Shown in pieces: positions 1 to 9,155 of a DNA stretch of 38,498 bases. The stretch's first letter is position 1. Each line of letters starts with the position of its first letter. The notes below the pieces were generated by a model. It did no database searches and had not been told where the DNA came from. It worked only from the letters and a program-made list of their open reading frames with translations. The stretch comes from Variovorax sp. E3 (GTDB taxonomy: Bacteria > Pseudomonadota > Gammaproteobacteria > Burkholderiales > Burkholderiaceae_C). Position numbers and translations under genes: made by a program. The stretch is taken from positions 1 to 38,498 of the forward strand of contig NZ_MOWM01000063.1 in the NCBI RefSeq assembly GCF_016082275.1, in the 5' to 3' direction.

Positions 1-315
1 GGCCCCGCCATGCAGAAAGCCTGGCGCGCCGCGCTGGGCACGCGCGAGACCGACCGCTGGCTGGTGCGCCGCGAGGGCCCCGCGCCCGAGCCGCAATGGG
101 TGACGGTCGAGGGCACGCGCTACCTGCTGCACGCCTTCTGCAAGCCGCACGACTGCTACGACAACAACGCCATCGCCCTGTACGACCAGGGCTCCGGCCG
201 CATCTACGGCCTGGTGCAGCGCAGCGGCAAGAACAAGCTGGTAGGCACGCCGCCCGCCGCGCTGGCGCCCCAGCTCGACACGCTCTGGCGCGAGCAGTGG
301 CGCAAGAAGAACTGA
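1..315 (+). CDS. ivy: Ivy-family lysozyme inhibitor (5' end outside window)
   Basis: The last 104 residues of an Ivy-type (inhibitor of vertebrate lysozyme) protein. The family acts in the periplasm, where it blocks C-type lysozyme and protects the cell wall. The recognisable element is the loop CKPHDC at visible residues 47-52, preceded by a strand resembling the E. coli Ivy segment before its own CKPHDC; the two cysteines form a disulfide in the family and the loop inserts into the lysozyme active site. The frame is open to the first base of the window, and the visible part is shorter than the usual 150 or so residues, so the signal peptide and start lie upstream; the Met at base 10 is probably internal. 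The gene converges on the chemotaxis gene that ends at 343. Family assignment is fairly safe; target specificity is not tested. Confidence 0.8.
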   Translation, partial: GPAMQKAWRAALGTRETDRWLVRREGPAPEPQWVTVEGTRYLLHAFCKPHDCYDNNAIALYDQGSGRIYGLVQRSGKNKLVGTPPAALAPQLDTLWREQWRKKN

Positions 316-342
316 GCGCCCGCCTTCCCCGGCCTGCGCCGT

Positions 343-1905
343 TCAGGCCAGCTTGAACATGCGCACCGCGTGCACCAGCCCCGCCGCCTGATCGTTCATC
401 GACTGCGCGGCGGCTGAGGCCTGCTCCACCAGCGCCGCGTTCTGCTGCGTGGTGCGGTCCATCTGCTTGATGGCGTCGTTGACCTGCTCGATGCCGGCCG
501 ACTGCTCCTGGCTGGCCGCGGTGATCTCGGCCATGATGTTCGTCACCCGGCGCACGCTGCCCATGATTTCCTCCATGGTCTTGCCGGCCTCGTTGACCAG
601 CGTGCTGCCCGCGTCCACCTCGTCCACCGAGTCGCCGATCAGCGTCTTGATTTCCTTGGCCGCCGCCGCCGAGCGCTGCGCCAGGTTGCGCACCTCCGAC
701 GCCACCACCGCGAAGCCCCGCCCCTGCTCGCCCGCGCGCGCCGCCTCCACCGCCGCGTTCAGCGCGAGGATGTTGGTCTGGAACGAAATGCCGTCGATCA
801 CGCCGATGATCTCGACCACCTTGCGCGACGAGGCGTTGATGGACGCCATCTTCTCCACCACCTGGTCGACCACCGCGCCGCCGCGCGAAGCCACCTGCGA
901 GGCCGAGTCGGCCAGCTGGTTGGCCAGCCGCGCGTTGTCGGCGTTCTGCTTGACGGTGGACGTGAGCTCCTGCATCGACGCCGCCGTCTGCTCCAACGAG
1001 CTGGCCTGCGCCTCGGTGCGCGACGACAGGTCGCGATTGCCCGTGGCGATCTGGCTCGACGCGGTGGCGATCGAATCGGTGCCCTCGCGCACCTGGCCCA
1101 CCACCTTGGCCAGCTCGTCGTTCATGGAGCGCAGCGCGCGCATCAGCATGCCTGACTCCGAGGTGTCGGCCACCTCGATGCGCGCCGTCAGGTCGCCCGA
1201 GGCCACCTGCTGCGCCACCGTCACCGCCTGCCCGAGCGGGCGGGTGATGGAGCGCGTCATGCGAAACGCCAGCAGCAGCCCGCCGACCAGCGACGCGCAG
1301 CTGATCCACAGGATCATCCACTTGGCGCGCTGGTAGGCCGCCTGCGTCGACGCCGTGCTCTCGTCGGCGCTTTTTCGCAGCAGCGCCTGAAAGGCCGAGA
1401 CGTGCGCCAGCACCTGGTTGAGCAGCGGCATGCACTCCTGCGTCAGCACCTTGACGGCCGCGTCGGTCTGCTGCGTGGTGGCCAGCGCCACCACGTTCTT
1501 GGCGATGGGCAGGTACTGCGTCTCGAGCGCGCGCAGCTTCTCGAGCATCCGGCGCTCTTCGGCGCTCGCGGAGGCCGGGTCGGCCATGACGGTTGCCAGG
1601 CTTTGCAGGCCGCTGTCGATCTCGCGCTGCGAGCTGCCGACGAGTTCGATATCGCCCTTTTGCGCCGCCGGCGCCGTCACCAGGGCCAGGTTGCGCGCCG
1701 CGATGGCGCGCTTGCCGATGGCGGACTGCACGTTGTTGAGCTCGTCGAGCTTGCGCTCGCCGACCTCGGTCGCAAAGGCCACGCGCTCCGAGAGGTGCGC
1801 CATCTCGTGCAGGCCGATGCCCGTGATGACGAGCTGCAGCAGCAGCAACAGCGCAAACCCCAGCCCCAGGCGGGCACCGATCTTGAGATTCGAGAGAGCG
1901 AACAT
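343..1905 (-). CDS. Methyl-accepting chemotaxis protein, 520 aa
   Basis: A transmembrane chemoreceptor that senses a ligand in the periplasm and controls the CheA kinase through CheW. Order of parts: a first membrane helix at about residues 9-32, a four-helix-bundle type sensor region of about 160 residues, a second membrane helix near 193-215, a HAMP domain just after it (with TRSITRPL), and a long coiled-coil signalling domain. The highly conserved hairpin tip is present, including QTNILALNAAVEAARAGEQG, followed by GFAVVASEVRNLAQRS. There is no CheR-docking pentapeptide at the C-terminus, which ends VRMFKLA, so it depends on other receptors for efficient methylation if adaptation is classical. 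A GGAG ribosome site sits about nine bases before the ATG. The gene is intact and divergent from the LuxR-type regulator. The ligand cannot be told. Confidence 0.95.
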   Translation of the reverse strand: MFALSNLKIGARLGLGFALLLLLQLVITGIGLHEMAHLSERVAFATEVGERKLDELNNVQSAIGKRAIAARNLALVTAPAAQKGDIELVGSSQREIDSGLQSLATVMADPASASAEERRMLEKLRALETQYLPIAKNVVALATTQQTDAAVKVLTQECMPLLNQVLAHVSAFQALLRKSADESTASTQAAYQRAKWMILWISCASLVGGLLLAFRMTRSITRPLGQAVTVAQQVASGDLTARIEVADTSESGMLMRALRSMNDELAKVVGQVREGTDSIATASSQIATGNRDLSSRTEAQASSLEQTAASMQELTSTVKQNADNARLANQLADSASQVASRGGAVVDQVVEKMASINASSRKVVEIIGVIDGISFQTNILALNAAVEAARAGEQGRGFAVVASEVRNLAQRSAAAAKEIKTLIGDSVDEVDAGSTLVNEAGKTMEEIMGSVRRVTNIMAEITAASQEQSAGIEQVNDAIKQMDRTTQQNAALVEQASAAAQSMNDQAAGLVHAVRMFKLA

Positions 1906-1965
1906 GAGGCGAACTCCAAAGTGTTACGGGTCTTTTCGGTCATCGGCAGCCTCGCCCCACGCCAC

Positions 1966-1984
1966 CCCACCCGAGAAGGGTGGG
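1966..1984. repeat. Small perfect hairpin in MCP/LuxR divergent gap
   Basis: A perfect 7-base inverted repeat (cccaccc, loop gagaa, gggtggg) lies in the 140-base gap between the divergently transcribed chemoreceptor and LuxR-type gene. It could be part of an operator, a leader hairpin of either transcript or a dispersed repeat; nothing here decides. No convincing sigma-70 or sigma-28 promoter is visible beside it. Confidence 0.4.
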
Positions 1985-2045
1985 CTGGGCAAACCCTTGA
2001 ACATGGGATGCGATTGGCGCGCGGGATGAATGAAAATTCGCACGG

Positions 2046-4808
2046 ATGCAACCTGCCGCCTCCTCCGGAACACCAGCGCTGCGCACCCGAAGCCACCGCC
2101 TGCTGGCGCGCCCGGGCCTGCTCGATCGGCTGGCCGGCCCGCACGAGCGCCGTTGCGTGGTCCTGCGAGCGCCCGCCGGCTTCGGCAAGAGCTCGCTGCT
2201 GCTCAGCTGGCAGCGCGAACTGGTCTCGGCGGACACCGACATCGCCTGGGTGCGGCTCGCGGACCTGCCCGAGGGCGACCTGCATTTCATGACGGCGCTC
2301 ATGGCGGCGCTGGGCGACATCGACGCAGCCATCACCCGGCACGCCATGGCGCACGCCCGGCCCGACGCCGACGCGATCGAGCGGCTGGTCATCGCGCTGG
2401 TGCGAGGCATTGCCGCGCGCGGCCGCAGGCTCGTGCTGATCGTGGACGACGTGCACTGCGCGCAAAGCGGCAACGTGCTGCACGCGCTGCAACTGCTGGT
2501 CGAGTACGCGCCGGCGAACCTGCTGTGCGTGTTCGCCAGCCAGGACGACCTGCCCATGACCCTGGCGCACGCCCCCGCCTCGACCACCGTGCTCGAACTG
2601 CGCAACGACGACCTGCGCTTCAGCTTGCCGGAGTCGGTCGCCTACCTGGGCATGCGGCTGCCCGACCTCGCGCGCGCGCCGCCGCCGCCATTCACCGGCT
2701 GACCGAAGGCTGGCCGGCGCTGCTGCGGCTGGCCAGCGTCGACGTGCGCCGCCGGCGCGGCGTGCGTTCGCCGCTGGCCCACGGCGTGCCCGACCCCGAG
2801 CCGTTTGCCGCGTACTTTCACGCGCATGTGTTCCCGCGCCTGTCGGCGACGCAGCTGCGCCTGCTCACCTGCTGCGCCCCGCCCACCCGCTTCAGCGCGC
2901 CGCTGTGCGCCGACCTCGCGGCGCGGGCGCCGGCTTCACCCCGACGATGTGCGCGGCGCTGCTCGAGCCGCTCGCGCGCGAAGGCCTGCTGTCCGAAGCG
3001 CCGCAGGCGCGTCCGCGGCCGGCGAGCGCTGGTGGCATATGCACCCGCTGCTGCGCAGCGTGCTGCTGTCGCAGTTCGCGGTGTGGCCCGAGGCCGAGCG
3101 CCAGAAGCTCCATGCCACCGCCTGCCAGTCGTTCGCGGTGCGCGGCATGCATCACCAGGCGGTGCGGCACGCGCTGGCCGCCGACGACCGCGAAACGGCG
3201 GCCCGGCTGGCCGAACACGGCGCGGTGACGCTGTTCGTCAAGGGCGGCTTGAACGAAATGATCGCGCTGGTGCGCCAGCTCGACCCCGCCACGATCGGCG
3301 ACAACACCCATCTCAGTCTCTGGATGGCCTGGGTCGAACTGGCCGACTACCGGCTCGACGACTGCGCCCGCAGCATCGCGCGGCTGCGCGCGGCGCCCCG
3401 GCGCCTCGCGCTGGCCATGCGCTACCGGCTGACGCTGCTGGACTGCCTGCTGGCCATTCGCAGCGACGACAACGAGGCGCTGACGCGGCTGCTGCCCGAG
3501 CTGCTGGCGCCGCCGGCCGCCGCCGACGACTTCGCGCTGGCCGGGCGGCGCAACGTGCTGACCTGGCTGTACCTCCACACCGGCGAGTTCGAGCAGGCGC
3601 GGCGCATCCAGCGCGACGAGCCGCTGCCACGGGTCGACGGCGAACCGGTCATCGGCACCCTCTTCGGTTCGCTGGTGGGCCAGTGCCTGGTCGGGCTCTC
3701 GTTCGCCATCGAAGGCCAGATCCACCGGGCGGAGCGCATCTACCGCCAGGTGCTGCGCGAGGCGCAGGAGCGCGGCGCGCGCTGCGCCGAAGCGGCGCGG
3801 CTGACGGCGCAGCTGCTGGTCGAAGTGCTCTACGAGCAGCACGGCCCGCTGGTGGCCGCGCGCTTCATCCAGGAGCAGCTGGGCACGCCCGACGGGCTGA
3901 TTCCCGACACCACGCTGCGCATGATCCTGGTGTCGAACCGGGCGCAGCAGGCCGCCGGCAGGTTGCCCGAGGCCCTGGCCCACCTCACCGACCTGACACG
4001 GGTGGGCGGCTTCCTGCAGCGCTTTCACATGGACCGCGCGCTGGCCTGCGTGCTGCTGGAGCAGCTCCGGATCCAGCTGAAAAGCAACGACGCCGACGCC
4101 GCCCGCGCGACCCTGCAAGAGATGGAGGCGCTGCAGTCCCGCCGCCCGGACGCCGAAGCCGGCATCCTGCGGCGGGTGGCCGACGTCGGGGAGCGCGCGC
4201 GCATTCACCTGGCGATGCACGACGGCGAGCTGGCGCCCGCGCTGGCCCGGATCGAGGCGCTGGTGGCGCGCTACGAGCAGCGCGGCCAGGTCGGCATCGC
4301 GGCCACCCTGCTGCTGCAGGCGGCCGAGGTCGAGCGCAGGCTCGGCCGCGCCGAGGCCTCCAGGGCACGCGTGTGCGCGGCCCTGCGCCTGGGCCACCGC
4401 CTGGGCCTGATGCAGACCTTGCTGGGCGCGCATGACAACGCCCTGCCGCTGATCCGCACGGCGACCACCATCCCCCAGCTCGACCCGGTGCTGGCGTTCT
4501 TCATCGAGCGCATCGAGGCGCTGGCGCAGTCGCAGCGCGACGAGCACGCCGAGCCGCCGCCCACCCGGCGCTTTCGCGACGACCGCCGGCTGACCCGTCT
4601 GCTCACGCTGCGCGAAGCCGAGATCGCCGAGCTGCTGCTGCAATCGCTGCCCAACAAGAAGATCGCGCTGACGCTCGGGCTGTCGCTCGACACGGTCAAG
4701 TGGCACCTCAAGAACATCTACATGAAGCTGGACGCGCACGGGCGCAGCGCGGTCGCCGCGCGCGTGCGGCGCGAGCTCGAACGCGACGACGGCGGCAGCG
4801 GCAAGTAG
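2046..4808 (+). CDS. MalT-like LuxR-family (STAND) regulator, three frameshifts
   Basis: A large ATP-dependent transcription activator of the MalT/LAL type. The N-terminus has a P-loop (APAGFGKSS, about residues 42-50) and a Walker B strand (LVLIVDD). The long middle is helical TPR-like sensor sequence. The C-terminus carries a LuxR helix-turn-helix with the typical LTLREAEIAELLL and NKKIALTLGLSLDTVKWHL. The frame breaks three times within 330 bases, at about 2678, 2929 and 3000. Each break is a one-base loss, and adding one G at each (creating GCGGCC) gives one continuous protein of about 921 residues with sensible sequence across every junction. The three losses total three bases, so the final frame equals the first. 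The start is the only ATG after an in-frame stop at 2028, though its ribosome site is weak. The inducer and targets are unknown. It converges on cobC with 12 bases between the stops. Confidence 0.85.
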
Positions 4809-4820
4809 CCGCGGCGGGTG

Positions 4821-5384
4821 TCAGGCGCTCGCCGGATTGTCGAAAGTCAGCCAGCCGCCGAAGGGCATGTCGCCCGCGGGCCAGTCGGCGGCGGTTTCAG
4901 CGCAGCGCACACCGCGCTGCAGCAGCGACACCGCGCGCAGCACGCCGGCATGCGTGACCCACAGTGCGTCGCGCTTCGCCGCCTGCCATTCGTCGTGCGC
5001 GGCGGCCACGCGCTGCATGAAGACGCGCACGCTCTCGCCATGGACGCCCGCGGGCGCGTCGGCGAAATCGGCGGTCCAGGCCTCGAAGTCTTCGCGGGGA
5101 ATGGCGGACCACGGGCGCCCTTCCCACGCGCCGAAGTTCATCTCGGCCAGGCGCGCGTCGTGGCGCCACTGCAGGTCCGGACGCAGGGCCGCGATGGCGC
5201 CGGCCAGCGCGACGCAGCGCCGCAGCGGCGAACTCAGCAGCACGATGCCGGCCGGCAGCAAGGGCGCGATGCGCTGCGCCGCCGCCAGCGTGGCGTCGGC
5301 ATGGGCTTCGAGATCCGTCGCGCCGTAGCAAAGGCCGGGTTCGGCGACCACGGGCGCATGGCGCTGAAGCCAGAGCGTGCTCAT
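4821..5384 (-). CDS. cobC: Alpha-ribazole phosphatase (histidine phosphatase family)
   Basis: A 187-residue phosphoglycerate-mutase-like phosphatase that would remove the phosphate from alpha-ribazole-5'-phosphate (or from cobalamin-5'-phosphate) at the end of cobalamin assembly. The N-terminal LQRHAPV supplies the catalytic histidine of the family's RHG-type motif, and WVTHAGVLR near residue 140 supplies the second histidine. SSPLRRC with its arginine pair is also typical. The ATG overlaps the cobS stop as ATGA, so the two are translationally coupled, and the gene is last in cobQ-cobT-cobS-cobC. Broad-substrate relatives exist; the cob context is the main reason for this specific call. Confidence 0.88.
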   Translation of the reverse strand: MSTLWLQRHAPVVAEPGLCYGATDLEAHADATLAAAQRIAPLLPAGIVLLSSPLRRCVALAGAIAALRPDLQWRHDARLAEMNFGAWEGRPWSAIPREDFEAWTADFADAPAGVHGESVRVFMQRVAAAHDEWQAAKRDALWVTHAGVLRAVSLLQRGVRCAETAADWPAGDMPFGGWLTFDNPASA

Positions 5385-6178
5385 GCGGCGTGCCAGGCCA
5401 GCGCGAGATAGATCGCGAGTTCGCAGACCTGCTGCGTCGCGCCGAGCCCGTCGCCCGTGAAGCCCCGCAGCCGCAGCCAGAAGAGCCGCGCCATCCAGCC
5501 CGCCGCCAGCAGGGCCGCGAGCACGGCGGCCCCGACATGCGCCACGCCGTGCGCCTGCAGCAGCAGCGCCAGCGCGGGCAGCGTCCACACGAGGGCGATG
5601 AGCAGCGCACCGCGGCTGATCGCGTCCGCCAGCGGCTTGGCCTTGCTCGCGCCGCTGTCGCCCACATAGGGCAGCCAGCGGATCAGAAACAGCGGCATCA
5701 GTCGCGACAGCACGTGCGCCCCGACGATGGCGATGGCCACCGCCTGCCACCCGCGCGCCGCCAGCGCGGCGAGCAACGCGAACTTCAGGCCCAGCGCCAG
5801 CACCAGCGCCACCGCGCCGAAGGCGCCGATGCGCGAGTCCTTCATGATCTCCAGCGCCCGGTCGCGCTGGGCCGAGCCGCCCAGGCCATCGGCCACGTCG
5901 GCCAGCCCGTCTTCGTGGAAAGCGCCGGTCATCATCACCGTGACCACCGTGCTGAGCACCGCCGCCACCAGCGCGCCCGCCACGCCGGGCAACCCCATGG
6001 CCACGCCGGTGAACACCAGCGCGGCCACGCCGCCCACCAGCCAGCCGATGCCGGGCAGGTGCGCCGCGCTCGCGCGCAGCATCTGCGGGCTGTAGCCGAC
6101 CCAGGCCGCGAGCGCGCCCGTCACCGGCACCCGCGTGAAGAACTGCAGTGCCAGCAGGAAGTGGCGAATGCCGCTCAT
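5381..6178 (-). CDS. cobS: Adenosylcobinamide-GDP ribazoletransferase (cobalamin synthase)
   Basis: A 265-residue integral membrane enzyme that joins adenosyl-GDP-cobinamide to alpha-ribazole (phosphate) to give adenosylcobalamin (phosphate). Family hallmarks are the N-terminal FLLALQFFTRVPV and the acidic metal-binding motif FHEDGLADVADGLGG at about residues 85-99, with MKDSRIGAFG soon after. Several hydrophobic helices follow. The start at MSGIRHF is chosen because it lies five bases after the cobT stop and begins the family's conserved region; the longer open frame upstream is not family-like. The stop overlaps the cobC start. The gene is intact. Confidence 0.95.
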   Translation of the reverse strand: MSGIRHFLLALQFFTRVPVTGALAAWVGYSPQMLRASAAHLPGIGWLVGGVAALVFTGVAMGLPGVAGALVAAVLSTVVTVMMTGAFHEDGLADVADGLGGSAQRDRALEIMKDSRIGAFGAVALVLALGLKFALLAALAARGWQAVAIAIVGAHVLSRLMPLFLIRWLPYVGDSGASKAKPLADAISRGALLIALVWTLPALALLLQAHGVAHVGAAVLAALLAAGWMARLFWLRLRGFTGDGLGATQQVCELAIYLALAWHAA

Positions 6179-6183
6179 GCGCG

Positions 6184-7230
6184 TCAGGCGTCCTTGCGCG
6201 ACACGCCGGCCGACTCGAAGCTCGCCATCTCGCGCAGGATGCGGCAGGCCGATTCGAGCAGCGGCCACGCCAGCGCGCCGCCCGAGCCTTCGCCCAGCCG
6301 CAGGTCGAGGCTCAACAGCGGCTCCAGGCCCAGCGCGTGCAGCAGCAACAGGTGGCCCGGTTCGGCCGAACAATGCGCCGCCACGCAGCGCTGCACCACG
6401 TGCGGTTGCAGCGCCTGCGCCACCAGCACGGCCGAGCTGGCGATGAAGCCGTCGACCACGATCACGCGCCGCTCCTGCGCCGCCTGCAGCACCGCGCCGA
6501 CCAGCGTGGCGATCTCGAAACCGCCGAAAGCCGCCAGCGCATCGAGCGGCGCCGTGGCCGACGCGTGCAGCACGAGCACCTGGCGCAGCACCTCACGCTT
6601 GCGCACCAGCCCGGCGCCGTCGAGCCCGGTGCCGATGCCCGTGCAGTCGTCGATGCGCAGGCCGCCCAGCCGCGACAGCAGCAGCGCCGCCGACGAGCTG
6701 TTGCCGATGCCCATTTCTCCCAGCAGCACGGCATTGCCCGGCAGCGCGCGCACCACCTCGCGCCCGTTGGCGATGGCTTGTGCGCACTGCGCAGGCGTCA
6801 TGGCCGGCCCGGCGGAGGCGTCGGCCGTGCCCGCTGCAACGCGGCGCGAGACCAGCCCCGGGCGCGGCTGAAAGTCGCGGCGCACGCCGCAGTCGACCAC
6901 CGTCAGCGCCAGCCCATGCTGGCGCGCCAGCACGCTCACGGCCGCGCCGCCGGCCAGGAAGTTCTCGACCATCTGCCAGGTCACGTCGCTCGGGTAGGCC
7001 GACACGCCGCGCGCCGCCAGCCCATGGTCGCCCGCGCAGACCAGCATCTGCGGCGACGCGAGCACCGGCTGCTCGGTGCCCAGGATCAGGCCGATGCGCA
7101 AGGCCAGCGCCTCGAGCCGGCCGAGCGCGCCCAGCGGCTTGGTCTTGTTGTCGAGCGCGCCCTGCAGGCGCACCGCCAGCGCGGTGTCCGCGAGGTCGGG
7201 GATGGTGGGGATCAGGTCGTTGTCGTTCAT
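6184..7230 (-). CDS. cobT: Nicotinate-nucleotide--dimethylbenzimidazole phosphoribosyltransferase
   Basis: A 348-residue enzyme that activates the lower ligand: it moves phosphoribose from nicotinate mononucleotide to 5,6-dimethylbenzimidazole, forming alpha-ribazole phosphate. Typical stretches are KTKPLGALGRLE near the start, VCAGDHGLAARGVSAYP, GEMGIGNSSSAAL, and the C-terminal RLGEGSGGALA. The glutamate of the last motif is the family's catalytic base (Glu317 in Salmonella). The ATG overlaps the cobQ stop (ATGA). Its DMB substrate would be supplied by BluB, encoded at 35901-36599. Confidence 0.96.
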   Translation of the reverse strand: MNDNDLIPTIPDLADTALAVRLQGALDNKTKPLGALGRLEALALRIGLILGTEQPVLASPQMLVCAGDHGLAARGVSAYPSDVTWQMVENFLAGGAAVSVLARQHGLALTVVDCGVRRDFQPRPGLVSRRVAAGTADASAGPAMTPAQCAQAIANGREVVRALPGNAVLLGEMGIGNSSSAALLLSRLGGLRIDDCTGIGTGLDGAGLVRKREVLRQVLVLHASATAPLDALAAFGGFEIATLVGAVLQAAQERRVIVVDGFIASSAVLVAQALQPHVVQRCVAAHCSAEPGHLLLLHALGLEPLLSLDLRLGEGSGGALAWPLLESACRILREMASFESAGVSRKDA

Positions 7231-8685
7231 GCGATCAGTCCGGCCAACACGCCGGCGTCGAAGTGGGAGTCGATGAAATCGGCCAGGCCGTCGAAGGTGG
7301 CGTCCAGCGTGGGCGCCGACGCACCGAACAACGCATGCAGCGCGCCCGGGTCTTCGAACAGGCCGTGCATATAAATGCCGAGCACGTTGCCGCGCGTGTT
7401 CTGCCAGGCCAGCCCGTCGGGCATCACGGCCTGGCCGTCGTGCGCGAGCTGGGGGTGGGCGGCCGTCTGGCGTGGTGGATTTCGTAGCCGGCCACGGGCA
7501 CGTTGGACAGCGCGGCCCAGGCGCCGGTCAGTTCGGCGAACCTTGCGGTGCGATGCCGCACCGTCTTCTCGCGTGCGAACACCGTCACCAGCGGCAGCAG
7601 GCCGAGCCCCGGCGCGTTGCCGTCGATCCCGTGCGGATCGACCAGCGCCTCGCCCAGCATCTGCAGCCCGCCGCAGATGCCCAGCACCGCGCCGCCGCGC
7701 GCCGCATGCGCGGCCACGGCGCTGTCGAGCCCCTGCGCGCGCAGCCAGGTCAGGTCGCCGCTGGTGTGCTTGGAGCCGGGCAGCACGATCCAGTCGGCAG
7801 CGGCCACGTCGGCCGGCGTGCGGGCCCAGACCAGGCGCACGCCCGGCACGTTCTTCAGCGCCTGGAACTCGTCGAGGTTGCTGATGCGCGGGTACGCCAC
7901 CACCGCGACCGTGCGGGTGACGGCACCGCTGGCGCGGCTGCGGTCGTCGAACACGCCGTCTTCCTCGGGCAGGCCGTGCTGCCACCACATGGGCAGCGTG
8001 GCCACGGTGGGCACGCCGGTCAGTTCCTGCAGTTGCTGCGGCGCGGGCGCCAGCAGCGTGGCGTCGCCGCGAAACTTGTTGAGCACGAAGCCGCGCAGCA
8101 GCGCGCGGTCAGCCTCGGGCAGCAGCGCCCAGGTGCCGTACAGGTGCGCGAAGGCGCCGCCCCGGTCGATGTCGGTCGCCAGCAGGCAGCGCGCCTGGGC
8201 GTGCCGGGCGATGCGCATGTTGACGATGTCGCTGGCCATGAGGTTGATCTCGGCCGGCGAGCCCGCGCCTTCGATCACGACCACGTCGTTCTCGGCGCGC
8301 AACTCATCCAGCGCCTGCGCGATCTGCGGCCACACGCGCTCGCTGCGGCCGCGCCACGGCAGGGCCGAGAGTTCTTCGCTCACCTGCCCCATCAGCACCA
8401 CCTGGCTGTGGGTGTCGCGCTCGGGCTTGAGCAGCAGCGGGTTCATGCGCACGTCGGGCACGGCGTTGGCGGCCAGCGCCTGAAAGTACTGGGCGCTGCC
8501 GATCTCGCCGCCGCCCACCACGCGGGCGTGTTGCTCATGTTCTGGGCCTTGAAGGGCGCCACCTTCAGCCCGCGCCGCGCGTACCAGCGGCACAGCGCCG
8601 TGGCCAGCCAGCTCTTGCCGGCCCCGCTGGTGGTGCCCAGGACCATGACGCACTGCGCCGGCCCGTTTTTCGCCTTTGAACTCAT
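7227..8685 (-). CDS. cobQ: Cobyric acid synthase, two frameshifts
   Basis: A glutamine-dependent amidotransferase that adds four amides to adenosylcobyrinic acid a,c-diamide. The N-terminal P-loop-like ATP site GTTSGAGKS is followed by PFKAQNMSN, EIGSAQ and MNPLLLKPE; the middle has VIEGAGSPAEINL and a DRGG motif; the glutaminase half has the nucleophile in GICGGLQMLGE and the histidine in GYEIHH. The frame breaks near 8526 (after AQNMSN) and near 7471 (after GYEIHH). Each is a one-base loss, and restoring one G (ACGGCC) rejoins the family sequence, about 486 residues. Possible starts are ATG at 8712, 8685 or 8646; 8685 is preferred because it leaves a short leader before the ATP site, but this is uncertain. 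It is first in the coupled cobQTSC run. Confidence 0.9.
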
Positions 8686-8849
8686 CGGCGAATTGTCGTT
8701 GAGCGCCGCCATGGGCCCACGCCGGCGCATGTTGACCCACGAAATGCGACATTTTTCACATTCAAAGCATTGCCAATGCCGGTGGACGAATCCAAAAGCA
8801 ACATTGATGCGTAGACACGACTCAACCACCGCATAGCACCCAGGGACCC

Positions 8850-9079
8850 ATGCCAGTTTTGAATGATTTGGCGCTTGCCGTCGAGGAACGTGATCCAGGC
8901 CAGTTTTTCTGGACCCTGCTCGAGGCCCACCATGGTGGCGACGCGTCCGAGACGCTGGACTACCGGGTCTACCGCTCGGCCGCCAAACCGCAGGCCAGCT
9001 ACTCCACGCCCTGGCCCTGGGCGCGCTGGAACTGCAAAAAATAAGCGCCGCCGCAGGTTCAGCCGGCAAGACCGACTGA
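8850..9079 (+). CDS. Small conserved-looking protein, frameshifted
   Basis: An unknown gene, divergent from cobQ. As read, the frame from ATG 8850 stops at 9044 after 64 residues, and its tail is rich in Trp and Pro and looks out of frame. Restoring one G after base 9008 (ACG-GCC) gives about 76 residues ending ALALGALELQKISAAAG, a far more protein-like C-terminus, with a stop at 9077-9079. An AGGGA ribosome site lies five bases before the ATG. The first part, with EERDPGQFFWTLLEA, is acidic and mixed helical; there is no signal peptide or membrane segment. I recognise no family. The matching frameshift pattern in neighbouring genes is the best evidence that it is real. Confidence 0.6.
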
Positions 9080-9155
9080 CCCCACGACGGCGCAAGACCG
9101 CCTCGCGGCGTTCAGGCTTTCACTCTTTCCAATCTCTTTTCCGGGTCGTCGTCGC

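Noticed and set aside
1906..2045. Sigma-28 flagellar promoter for the chemoreceptor
   Set aside because: A gccgatga element is present but there is no matching TAAA element at the right distance.
2046..4808. Programmed ribosomal frameshifting as the cause of the broken frames
   Set aside because: There are 13 breaks in unrelated genes, all one-base losses at similar GC motifs, with no slippery heptamers or downstream pseudoknots noted; an assembly fault explains them better.
8713..8849. Cobalamin riboswitch upstream of cobQ
   Set aside because: The gap is too short and lacks the conserved core; only a small gcatt/aatgc palindrome is present.
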